Below, in pieces: positions 6,926 through 14,720 of a DNA stretch of 64,000 nt. Every line of letters starts with the position of its first letter. The first letter of the stretch is position 1. The notes beneath the pieces are model-generated. The model had not been told where the DNA came from. It ran no database searches and was given only the letters and a program-made list of their open reading frames with translations. Position numbers and translations under genes: made by a program. The stretch comes from Brevibacterium sp. 'Marine'. GTDB taxonomy: Bacteria; Actinomycetota; Actinomycetes; Actinomycetales; Brevibacteriaceae. The stretch is taken from contig NZ_CP051626.1 in the NCBI RefSeq assembly GCF_012844365.1, positions 372,001 through 436,000 on the forward strand. The letters are read 5' to 3'.

Positions 6926-9900
6926 CTACCCCTCGAACAGCCCCTTGATGTCCGCGGCCGTCACGGTCTGGCTGAAGGCCTGACCGCCGGGTCCGCGGCC
7001 CTCATAGGTGCCGGAATCGGACATGAGGTCGTCGAAGAGTTCGGCCTTGCGCTTCTGCAGGGCGAGCACCTTCTCCTCGATCGTGCCCTCGGCGACATAG
7101 CGGTAGACCATGACGTTCTTCGTCTGCCCGATCCTATGCGCCCGGTCGATCGCCTGATTCTCCGAGGCGGGATTCCACCACGGATCCATGAGGAAGACGT
7201 AGTCCGCCTCGGTGAGGTTGAGCCCGAACCCACCGGCCTTGAGACTGATGAGGAACACCGGCGCCTCACCCGACCGGAACGCATCGACGACCGCCCCGCG
7301 ATTGCGCGTCGACCCGTCGAGGACGACATAGGGAATCCCGCGCGCGTCGAGCTCCGCGGCGACATTGGTCAGGAACGACGTGAACTGGCTGAACACGATC
7401 GACCGATGCCCCTCGGCGATGACGTCATCGAGCCGCTCCAGGAGCGCAGCCAACTTCGACGAGGGAACCTCGGCATGCTCGGCATCGACGATCGAGGGGT
7501 CGAGCGCGAGCATCCGCAGCAGGGTCAGTGAGCGGAAGACGATGAATCGCTGTTTGTCGTATTCGCTGTCGATGAAGCCGAGGATCTTCTTCCGCTCCTT
7601 CTGCAGGATCCGATCGTAGAGTCTCCGGTGTGCGGGACTGAGCTCGACGGAGATGACCTGCTCCTGCTTCTCCGGCAGGTCAGCGGCGACGAGATCCTTC
7701 GTCCTCCGCATCATGAATGGCCGGATCCGCCGCTGCAGGCGCTGCATCCGTCCCGGGTTCTCACCCGACTCGATCGGTCGGACGTATTCCTCCTCGAACC
7801 GATGCGGTGACGGGAACAGTCCCGGTGCCGTGATCGAGAACAGCGACCACACGTCCTTGAGCGAATTCTCCAACGGAGTCCCGGTCAGCGCGAGCCGGAA
7901 CGGTGCACGCACTTCCTTCGCCGCCAGGTGCGTCTGCGCCGAGGAGTTCTTCACGAACTGCGCCTCGTCGAGGATGAGCCCCGCCCACTCCATCCGCGAG
8001 ATCGGGGTCTCCTCCAATCTCAACATCGCATACGACATGACGATGACATCGGCACCACGGGCCACCTCGGCGAGGTCGGACCCACGCGCCCGCGTCGATT
8101 CCGCGACGACACGGACATCGAGGTCAGGGGTGAACGCGGTCGCCTCCTTCACCCAGTTCGGGACCACCGATGTCGGTGCGACGACAAGGAAAGGTGTGTC
8201 CGCCTTCGCATGCGTGATGAGTGCGAGCGTCTGCAGGGTCTTGCCCAAGCCCATGTCGTCGGCGAGGATCCCGCCGAGGCGGCACCGGTACAGCAGCGCC
8301 AGCCACCGGAAGCCCTGCACCTGATACGGGCGCAGGGTCGCACCGTTCAGGTCGGGCACCTCGGTGGCGGGCAGGTGTTCGAGGTCGGCCAATGCGCGGA
8401 CCGAGTCCCGCCAGGTCACGGCGGGTTCGGACTCGTCGGCGAGGTCCTCGAAATCCGACCACAGGCCCACGTGCATGCGGGAGATCTTCGGTGCTCCGGG
8501 TTCCCATTCGGGGATGAGGTCCGCCTCGGCGAGGAGAGCCTTGAGCTTGTCGAAGATCGGCTTGTTCAGCGACAGGAAGGAATCATCGGAGAGTTTGATC
8601 TTCTTCGTCCCCGCCGCCAGCGCCTTGTACAGCTTGACGAAGGGGACCGGGCGGCCGTCGATGCTGATCTGGAAGCCGAGGTCGAACCAGTCGTTCTTCT
8701 CCGACTCGACCGAGGTGATCTTCACGTTCGGTTCCCCGCCGAGCTCCCGGTACGGCTGCTTCTTCCCACGTGTGATGACCTTGACGTGCTCGATCTCCTC
8801 GAGCCCGGGCAGGACGTTGACGACGAAGTCCGCGGTGTCCGCGTCGTCGAGTTCGACGTCCCTGATGGTCGGCAGGGCCGAGCCGGTTTCGTGGGTGTCG
8901 GCGAGGAGTCTGTCGACCTCGGTGACGACGGTATCTTCGAAATCGAGTTCGCGTTGTTCGGAATATTCCCTCGCCGAGGCGGCGCTGAGCCTCAATCGAT
9001 CGATGACGGGGAAGGTGCGGCGGGGGCCCTGATATTCCCAGTACCAGCGTAAGGAGAGTCTGTCGCCGGCGCCGAAGGCGGCGAAGACGACGAGGCGGGG
9101 CCGGCCGTACTGCGGGAAGGCGACGGTGGCGTCGCTGCTGATGACCTCGGCGCTGGTGCGCAGTTGCGGGTAGTACTCCGCGAAGAACTCTTCCGTCTCG
9201 GCCTCGGGGATCGTGATCGGCCCGGGGGACTGCAGCACGGGCAGCGCGGATTCCTTCGTCGGAGTCTCCGCGGGAGCGAGGGTGACGGTGAAACCGCTGG
9301 TGACGTCGATGCCGAAGAAACCGTGCGTCCAGATGGGTTTGATCAGCCCGGGGGTATATTCGCGTTCATCGATGGTCGCCCGCGTCTGCACGTGCAGGCG
9401 GTTCTGGCTGCGGCGGATGTCGATGGCAGCCTTCGCGTTGTGACCGATGCGGATGGTCATATCCGAATTGATGCCGACGAATTCGATGCCGAGTCTCTTC
9501 CCCTGCGTGAAGTGATCCCACAGCAGCGGAGTGCGGAAATCGCCGAGGTGGTACGGCGCCCCGTCGGGTGTGAAGTCCGTCTTCCCGCGGGTGCGCAGCC
9601 CGGCGAGTTGGGCGAACCATTCCTGGTGGGCCGGGTCGATGTCGAACTGGCGGGCCATGCGGTCGATCGTGCGCCAGGACAGCGACTTCTTCACCCAGTT
9701 GCCGGACTCGCTGAGCATGAGCGGGCGGATCGCGAGGCTCGGGTTCGCGCCCGGGGTGACGTCGTCCTTGTCGAGGACGACGGAGTGCTGGGCTTCGAAC
9801 CATGTGCGGGGGATGACCTGAACGAGCTCGAATCCCAGGGCCACGGGCGTGTGCGAGTGCGGAGCCGCCTCGGCGAGAGGGGCGAAGGCATCACGCCAAT

Positions 9901-9940
9901 CGGCGGGGAGGGCGGTGGGGGTCGGTCGATTTTCGGGCAC
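6926..9940 (-). CDS. SNF2-family DNA-dependent ATPase/helicase
   Basis: A 1004-residue SNF2/RapA-type ATPase. The N-terminal half (about 1-530) is a bacterial SNF2-associated region. The ATPase core follows with motif I GGILADDMGLGKTLQTL, Ia VVAPTSVVPNW, motif II LILDEAQFVKN (DEAQ form), motif III ALTGTPLEN, and the C-terminal helicase lobe SIVFSQFTSFL, LKAGGFGLNLTEADYVFLMDPWWNP and QAIDRAHRIGQ. Family members remodel DNA-protein or transcription complexes. The start is GTG at 9940 with GAGAGG 8 nt upstream; an ATG at 9947 is out of frame. It begins 12 nt after the voltage-sensor-like gene and is probably cotranscribed with it. No linked SWIM-domain or restriction partner is present. Confidence 0.93.
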   Translation of the reverse strand: MPENRPTPTALPADWRDAFAPLAEAAPHSHTPVALGFELVQVIPRTWFEAQHSVVLDKDDVTPGANPSLAIRPLMLSESGNWVKKSLSWRTIDRMARQFDIDPAHQEWFAQLAGLRTRGKTDFTPDGAPYHLGDFRTPLLWDHFTQGKRLGIEFVGINSDMTIRIGHNAKAAIDIRRSQNRLHVQTRATIDEREYTPGLIKPIWTHGFFGIDVTSGFTVTLAPAETPTKESALPVLQSPGPITIPEAETEEFFAEYYPQLRTSAEVISSDATVAFPQYGRPRLVVFAAFGAGDRLSLRWYWEYQGPRRTFPVIDRLRLSAASAREYSEQRELDFEDTVVTEVDRLLADTHETGSALPTIRDVELDDADTADFVVNVLPGLEEIEHVKVITRGKKQPYRELGGEPNVKITSVESEKNDWFDLGFQISIDGRPVPFVKLYKALAAGTKKIKLSDDSFLSLNKPIFDKLKALLAEADLIPEWEPGAPKISRMHVGLWSDFEDLADESEPAVTWRDSVRALADLEHLPATEVPDLNGATLRPYQVQGFRWLALLYRCRLGGILADDMGLGKTLQTLALITHAKADTPFLVVAPTSVVPNWVKEATAFTPDLDVRVVAESTRARGSDLAEVARGADVIVMSYAMLRLEETPISRMEWAGLILDEAQFVKNSSAQTHLAAKEVRAPFRLALTGTPLENSLKDVWSLFSITAPGLFPSPHRFEEEYVRPIESGENPGRMQRLQRRIRPFMMRRTKDLVAADLPEKQEQVISVELSPAHRRLYDRILQKERKKILGFIDSEYDKQRFIVFRSLTLLRMLALDPSIVDAEHAEVPSSKLAALLERLDDVIAEGHRSIVFSQFTSFLTNVAAELDARGIPYVVLDGSTRNRGAVVDAFRSGEAPVFLISLKAGGFGLNLTEADYVFLMDPWWNPASENQAIDRAHRIGQTKNVMVYRYVAEGTIEEKVLALQKRKAELFDDLMSDSGTYEGRGPGGQAFSQTVTAADIKGLFEG

Positions 9941-9952
9941 GGAGACATCCTC

Positions 9953-10618
9953 TCACCGCTCACCGTCATCAGTCGTCGTTCGGTCGTCCTCGTCCTGGGC
10001 ATCTTCGTCTGGGGCGTCCGCGCGTGAGCTGCGGTCGAAGAGGACGATGAAGGTCGCGATCGCGAGCACGAGTCCGGAGGCGACGACGGCGATCGGTCCG
10101 AAGCGGAAGGGCAGCACCTCGTGGAGGAGGCCGCGTACCGTCGACGTCGGATCCGCCAGCGTCGCAGCGGTGAAGATCGCGACGAGGACGGAGACGCCGA
10201 GAGCCGCAAGGCGATTCCACCAGCCGTCGACGTGGTGGGACAGGAGCCGGCCCGCCTTGATGATCCGCCCGGTGCGCAGAATCCGCAGGGCACCGATGAG
10301 GCGGATGAGGCGGAAGAGCTGCACGGGACCGAGGGCGAAGAGCACGCCGAGGATGATGAGGACGGTGAGGACGATGAGCCACAGGTGGCGGCGCAGCCAC
10401 TCGACGCGGTCCTCGGAGACGATGAAGAGGATGAGCGTCTCGCCCACGAGCACGAGCCCGGAGAGGAGATTGACGATGCGGCCGGCGGCGCTCCACGGCT
10501 CCGAGAGGAAGGAGAGGAACACGGCGGGTATCGACACGAGTGCGGCGATGAGCACAGGCATGGCCAAACGGCTGCGCCAGCGGTCTTCGCGGGACGCAGG
10601 CGTCGGATGATCAGTCAT
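9953..10618 (-). CDS. Voltage-sensor-like integral membrane protein
   Basis: A 221-residue protein with about six hydrophobic segments. The fourth is arginine-rich (RLIRLIGALRILRTGRIIKAG, residues about 106-126), with Arg/Lys every third to fifth residue as in S4 voltage sensors. The region after the next segment has no TVGYG-type selectivity filter, so this is not a normal potassium channel. It may be a sensor-only or degenerate ion-transport protein. The C-terminal tail is acidic (DAPDEDAQDEDD). The start at 10618 is an ATG about 9 nt after a TATCCT -10 box, suggesting a very short leader. The SNF2 gene follows 12 nt after its stop. Function is unknown. Confidence 0.7.
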   Translation of the reverse strand: MTDHPTPASREDRWRSRLAMPVLIAALVSIPAVFLSFLSEPWSAAGRIVNLLSGLVLVGETLILFIVSEDRVEWLRRHLWLIVLTVLIILGVLFALGPVQLFRLIRLIGALRILRTGRIIKAGRLLSHHVDGWWNRLAALGVSVLVAIFTAATLADPTSTVRGLLHEVLPFRFGPIAVVASGLVLAIATFIVLFDRSSRADAPDEDAQDEDDRTTTDDGER

Positions 10619-10883
10619 GGCATTCCCAGGATACGGGCCTCGGTCGGTGTCAGGGGCGGTGATCGCCGATCCCTCCCGCCACCCGTACTGCATCGTCGTG
10701 TGAGAATGTGGAGCGGGTGGTCGCGCAGACGAGTGAGTCCCGTGAGCTGCGCGCGGACGTATCCGCCATTCGGCGGACAACTGCGGTGTGATCAGGAACG
10801 TCCGGCGGAAGCGATCATTTCTCGAACATCGTAGAGTCGCAGTGAAAGCACCAGTCGCACCATATCGATCAAAGGAGATCGTC
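10619..10883. other. Intergenic region between divergent units
   Basis: 265 nt with the TATCCT box of the leftward membrane-protein gene near 10628-10633 and the leader of the rightward esterase gene, ending in AAAGGAG at 10871-10877. No other coding sequence or repeat was recognised. Confidence 0.4.
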
Positions 10884-11855
10884 ATGACAACTGACCGCGT
10901 TCATCGCAGACCACCCTTCGACCCCGAGTTGGAGGCGGTACTCGACGCAGTAGGCGAGCAGCTTCCGTCGACACTGACGCCAGAAATGATCCCGGTGATG
11001 AGAGAGGCGGACGTGACGGCACCGATCGACGAAGTCCTCAGCGGGCGCAGTGTCACCCATCGTGAACTCACTCTTCCGGGGTATCAGGGCGGTGACTTGG
11101 TGGCATCAGTCTTCGCACGAACTGATCACACGACCGCCGGGCCCGGGATCTTCCACACTCATGGGGGAGGCATGATCATCGGTGATCGGTTCACCGGCAT
11201 CGAGGTGATGCTCGACTGGGTGGAACGATTCGATGCCGTGTGCGTGTCATTGGAGTATCGGCTCGCTCCCGAATTTCCTGATCCCTATCCGGTCGAGGAC
11301 TGCTATGCCGGTCTCGTGTGGACAGCTGATCACGCTGATGAACTCGGCATCGACCCCAAACAGCTGCTGATTGCAGGTGGGAGTGCAGGAGGAGGGCTTG
11401 CTGCCGGTGTCGCACTGTTGGCGCGAGATCGTCAGGGCCCGAACCTGTTCGCACAATGTCTCATCTACCCGATGATCGATGATCGCAACGAGACGATCTC
11501 TTCGCATCAGATCGATGGTGAGGGTGTGTGGGATCGTACAAGCAACTTCACCGGCTGGGATGCTCTGCTCGGCAGTCGCCGCGGGACTGACGACGTCTCC
11601 ATCTATGCCGCCCCGGCGCGAGCCACTGACCTGAGCGGGCTCCCGCCGGCGTACATCGACGTCGGAACAGCAGAAGTGTTCAGAGACGAAGACGTCGCCT
11701 ATGCCTCACAGATCTGGAACGACGGCGGGGTCGCAGAGCTGCACGTGTGGCCCGGAGGCTTCCACGGGTTCGACATGATGGCACCGCATACCGCACTGTC
11801 CCAGGCGATGGTGGCCGCCAGGACCGCCTGGTTGGCACGCATTCTCGGAGTCTGA
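10884..11855 (+). CDS. Alpha/beta hydrolase, hormone-sensitive-lipase family esterase
   Basis: A 323-residue esterase. The oxyanion-hole motif HTHGGGMIIGD lies near residue 92 and EYRLAPEFPDPYPVEDCYAGL near 127, both diagnostic of the HSL family. The nucleophile elbow reads GGSAGGG instead of the usual GDSAGG. The C-terminal FHGFDMMAP supplies the catalytic His, and an Asp lies in the DVGTAEVFRDEDV region. The ATG at 10884 has AAAGGAG 6 nt upstream; the frame is open further upstream without family sequence. Codon choice is visibly less GC-rich than in flanking genes, as is the next gene's, a possible sign that both were acquired together. The downstream PucR-type regulator probably controls it. 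The substrate is unknown. Confidence 0.88.
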   Translation: MTTDRVHRRPPFDPELEAVLDAVGEQLPSTLTPEMIPVMREADVTAPIDEVLSGRSVTHRELTLPGYQGGDLVASVFARTDHTTAGPGIFHTHGGGMIIGDRFTGIEVMLDWVERFDAVCVSLEYRLAPEFPDPYPVEDCYAGLVWTADHADELGIDPKQLLIAGGSAGGGLAAGVALLARDRQGPNLFAQCLIYPMIDDRNETISSHQIDGEGVWDRTSNFTGWDALLGSRRGTDDVSIYAAPARATDLSGLPPAYIDVGTAEVFRDEDVAYASQIWNDGGVAELHVWPGGFHGFDMMAPHTALSQAMVAARTAWLARILGV

Positions 11856-11961
11856 CACTCGGGTTCAGGGAACGGCGTTCGGCTTCGGGCTCAGCTGTCG
11901 CTTTGCAGCGATTCTCGCGCTAACGTGAACGGTGGGCACGAGCGTGGCACACGGAGGCGTG

Positions 11962-12966
11962 ATGCAAGAACTGGTCGGGAAACTGTCGGCGCTGGATCCT
12001 GATGCCAGCGAATCGTTGAAGGTCATTGGATTCTTCGACAAACTCGTCAGTGCTCAAGCGAATATGACGGCTCTCGCGCGCAGCGCCTCCGTGCTCGCTG
12101 GTGTGCCGGCAGGCCTCACTCTCGGAGAAGATGCTCGAACGGTCCGAGCAACCCCGAACGGGTCACATTCAAGTGACGCAGCGCCGGGAGAGTGGCCCGC
12201 GGCCGAAATCGGCAGCGGCGGCAGAGTCTGGATTGAACGCGATGGCGAACCGCACGCGAATGATTCCATGCTCCTGGAGAGGTTCGCGCTTGCCGTTTCC
12301 ATCACAAACGCGCGGGTGGCATTCGGCGGCATGAACGATTCCGCATTGGAGCTGGCGGTCGACGCGGCAATTCCGCCCGAAGAGCGAACGGCCGCAGTCA
12401 GGAGGCTTCGACTGGATCTCCACGGCCACATGCGAGCGATCGCGTTGCCGGGAGACGTTGCTGCGCCGACCATCCCGACGCGTGGTCTGCTGTCGACTCC
12501 GTTCGGTTTCGCTCAGGTCCTTCTTGTCGACGCGTCCTTCTCCGACTTCGGGGAGCGGGCCGGCGTGGGTCTTGCTGTCGAGCATGCCCAGCTCCCGCAG
12601 TCATGGTCATCTGCACTGACTGCGCTCCGTCTCAGCGACGAGGCGAACCCGATCGTTTTCGCTGATCAGTTGGGTCCTCTTCTGCTGCTTGCAGAAATTG
12701 CCGATGCGAGTTCCGAGCCACATCCGGATGTGGTCAGTCTGTCGCTGATGGCCCATGATCGCAAGGCACTGCCGACCCTCGATGCTGTTGTCGACCGAGG
12801 AAGTGTGCGTGGAGCGGCCGTGTCACTCGGCCTACATCACTCAACCGTGCAGGCGAGGCTCTCCGCACTGTCCGGCGAATTGGGATATGACGTCAGAACG
12901 GCTCTCGGTCGTACTCGTTTCACTCTCGCGCGCACATTGCAGCGACTTCACGACGCGCGTCTCTGA
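11962..12966 (+). CDS. PucR-type helix-turn-helix transcriptional regulator
   Basis: A 334-residue protein whose C-terminus (about 270-334) is the PucR/CdaR helix-turn-helix: LPTLDAVVDRGSVRGAAVSLGLHHSTVQARLSAL. The N-terminal part is a GAF-like effector region with no clear residue signature. I prefer the ATG at 11962, with GGAGG 4 nt upstream; an in-frame GTG at 11932 is possible. It starts about 100 nt after the esterase gene in the same orientation and shares its lower GC content. It is therefore a likely local activator of that gene. The effector is not predictable. Confidence 0.78.
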   Translation: MQELVGKLSALDPDASESLKVIGFFDKLVSAQANMTALARSASVLAGVPAGLTLGEDARTVRATPNGSHSSDAAPGEWPAAEIGSGGRVWIERDGEPHANDSMLLERFALAVSITNARVAFGGMNDSALELAVDAAIPPEERTAAVRRLRLDLHGHMRAIALPGDVAAPTIPTRGLLSTPFGFAQVLLVDASFSDFGERAGVGLAVEHAQLPQSWSSALTALRLSDEANPIVFADQLGPLLLLAEIADASSEPHPDVVSLSLMAHDRKALPTLDAVVDRGSVRGAAVSLGLHHSTVQARLSALSGELGYDVRTALGRTRFTLARTLQRLHDARL

Positions 12967-13077
12967 AGATGAGCAGCACCAGCACCCGGACTGATCGAGC
13001 AGAGAACTGTCGTTGAGTGATCGGATTGTTCGGTCATTCCTTCTTCAGACGAGTTCCGCCATGTCCGGCCCGATGGC

Positions 13078-13083
13078 TATCCT
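13078..13083 (+). promoter_or_regulatory. -10 box of a leaderless transcript
   Basis: TATCCT is followed by exactly 7 nt and then the ATG at 13091. No Shine-Dalgarno sequence is present, so the transcript probably starts at the start codon. Confidence 0.55.
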
Positions 13084-13090
13084 CGAGCAT

Positions 13091-13459
13091 ATGAATGAGA
13101 ACAATGAGGTTCACACACAGTTCTTCGACTCCTACACCCGTGCCCTGATCGATCGGGAGGCGGCGGCGATCGCCGAGCACTACGCGGTGCCGGCGCTCAT
13201 CGAGTTCCCTGGGCAGCGGATCCTGGTCACCGATGCGGGACAGACCCGTGACTTCTTCGCACAAGCCGTCGGGCAGTACGACGGGGTGACTGAGGTCGAC
13301 ACCGCTGTCGAGGTGGCTGCATCGACCGCACACAGCATCTGGGCCGACGTCACTTGGACCTACCACGGAGGTGCCCCCGACGAGCGGAATATGTACCAGC
13401 TCGTGCGGACCGACGAGGGCTGGAAGATCGCCGTGCTCACCCTGCTGGAGTACGGATGA
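13091..13459 (+). CDS. SnoaL-like/NTF2-fold protein
   Basis: A 122-residue single-domain protein of NTF2-like fold (DUF4440/SnoaL-like). It has an N-terminal helix pair (NEVHTQFFDSYTRALIDREAAAIAEHYAVPALIEFP) and C-terminal strands (VDTAVEVAASTAHSIWADVTWTYHGG, NMYQLVRTDEGWKIAVLTLLEYG). Such folds serve as ligand-binding or isomerase domains, and no catalytic residues can be assigned. The ATG follows a TATCCT box by 7 nt (leaderless); another in-frame ATG at 13061 lacks promoter support. Its stop overlaps the next ORF by ATGA at 13456-13459. Confidence 0.72.
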   Translation: MNENNEVHTQFFDSYTRALIDREAAAIAEHYAVPALIEFPGQRILVTDAGQTRDFFAQAVGQYDGVTEVDTAVEVAASTAHSIWADVTWTYHGGAPDERNMYQLVRTDEGWKIAVLTLLEYG

Positions 13460-13638
13460 ACCCTGTGAGACGGCCGAGGGGGACGATGGTGTCGGACCGG
13501 GATGCCCTCGAGTGCCAGCGTGAGCGGGCGGAGGACTTGGGTGCACGACTGCTGCTCGACCGCACCGACGATGACGACGAGCCGCTGTACGTATTCGCCG
13601 ATCCCTCCGGCCACCCGTTCTGCCTCTTCGTCGGATGA
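13456..13638 (+). pseudogene. C-terminal remnant of a VOC/glyoxalase-like protein
   Basis: A 60-codon ORF whose last 45 residues (LECQRERAEDLGARLLLDR through YVFADPSGHPFCLF) match the C-terminal half of a Glyoxalase_6-type VOC domain. Complete members are about 115-125 residues, and the N-terminal half is missing. The ORF overlaps the preceding gene by ATGA (13456-13459) and the following gene by ATGA (13635-13638). It may therefore still serve to couple translation of its neighbours. A later ATG at 13486 would give 50 residues. Confidence 0.65.
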
Positions 13639-13934
13639 GCGTGGACGACTACTCCGAAGACGAGAAGTGGCTGATCGTCACAGGGCGGAGGTGGCGACGA
13701 ACCGATCCGGGCCTGGAACCGCGCGTGGTCGAGGAGCTCAAGAGCCACCTCGGTGCGGCACGAAACGCTGTCGGGAAAGCGAAGAAGGCGGGTGCGGAGG
13801 ACGACCTGGCCGAAGCCCGGCGGCGGGTGAACGCCGCGAAGATCGGGCTCGGCGAACGTGGCGACTACTGGTGGGAGATGGCGATAGAGGATCGGCGTGC
13901 GCGCGCGGAAGCGGCCCTGAGTGAACTGCGGTGA
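13635..13934 (+). CDS. Conserved actinobacterial hypothetical protein
   Basis: A 99-residue charged soluble protein. It has KWLIVTGRRWRRTDPGL at the N-terminus, a helical middle with many Arg/Lys/Ala (ELKSHLGAARNAVGKAKKAG), and GLGERGDYWWEMAIEDRRARAE near the end. I recognise this as a small conserved family often seen in actinobacteria, sometimes given the uninformative label biopolymer transporter Tol. Nothing in the sequence indicates transport. The start overlaps the VOC remnant's stop by 4 nt. Function is unknown. Confidence 0.75.
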   Translation: MSVDDYSEDEKWLIVTGRRWRRTDPGLEPRVVEELKSHLGAARNAVGKAKKAGAEDDLAEARRRVNAAKIGLGERGDYWWEMAIEDRRARAEAALSELR

Positions 13935-14001
13935 GTTTGCTCAGGGCCGCCGGACGCGAGCGGGCGCTCCGCAGGTTTGTCCAGCGGATGCCCGGCAGCG
14001 T

Positions 14002-14466
14002 TCAGTCCTGCGAGACCGCTGCGGCGAGATTGCCGAGAGAGGACTCGAGGTCCTGTTCGCTGACGACGGGGAAGCTGATCTTCTTGAGCAGCTCCTTGTC
14101 GGTCACCGCACTCCAGTCGTAGGTGACAGAGACCTCGGTCGAGTGCCGACCCAGCGGCGTGAGTTCCCAGACCCACTCCCAGCCCGGAGGTTCTTCGCCC
14201 GCCGGCGCGGTCTTCCAGGCCAGCAGCTTGTTCTCCTCATAGCCGATGACGTGGTTGTCGGTCTTGTAGTCGCCGCCCATCTGATCCCACTGCATGTTCA
14301 TGGTGAACTTCTGACCGGTCCTGGTGATGCGATCGCTCGTGTCATCGGAGACCACCATGCCCGAACCGTCGAGCTGCGCGTGACGCTCCGGATTGTTGAG
14401 GACGTCGAAGATGTCCTCGGGTGCCGCATCGATCGTTCTCGAAGCGCTGACTTTCGTATCGGTCAT
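14002..14466 (-). CDS. SRPBCC (START-like) family protein
   Basis: A 154-residue polyketide-cyclase/START-like fold protein. It opens VSASRTIDAAPEDIFDVLNNPERHAQLDGS and closes with the C-terminal amphipathic helix ELLKKISFPVVSEQDLESSLGNLAAAV, both characteristic of the superfamily. These proteins form a hydrophobic pocket for lipids or aromatic ligands; no ligand can be named. GAAAGG precedes the ATG. It is convergent with the small-gene cluster to its left and divergent from cstA. Confidence 0.82.
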   Translation of the reverse strand: MTDTKVSASRTIDAAPEDIFDVLNNPERHAQLDGSGMVVSDDTSDRITRTGQKFTMNMQWDQMGGDYKTDNHVIGYEENKLLAWKTAPAGEEPPGWEWVWELTPLGRHSTEVSVTYDWSAVTDKELLKKISFPVVSEQDLESSLGNLAAAVSQD

Positions 14467-14626
14467 TGACTTCGCCTTTCGTTGACGGTCATCAGATCTC
14501 AGGGCTCCGGCACGGGAGACCGGTGCCCGGTCGCCACGCTATACCCTCTCCGGTGCGGCGGCTAGAGGGGTCGGCCGTGACGGATGCGCGGCCGGCAGGT
14601 CTCAATCCGGTGACGCCGAGGCGGTA

Positions 14627-14697
14627 TTGACGGAGAGCTTCGAGCGCGCTGATAAAATGCTGGGAAGAACTGCAGTGACGATGCGCAGAAGCATCGT
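14627..14697 (+). promoter_or_regulatory. Promoter and leader hairpin of cstA
   Basis: TTGACG (14627-14632) is followed 18 nt later by GATAAAAT (14651-14658), a plausible -35/-10 pair. A short hairpin (ACGATGC at 14678-14684, GCAGAA loop, GCATCGT at 14691-14697) lies in the leader, 20 nt before the GGGAGGG ribosome binding site. Confidence 0.5.
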
Positions 14698-14720
14698 TCG
14701 ACTCCGAAGGGAGGGTCCTC

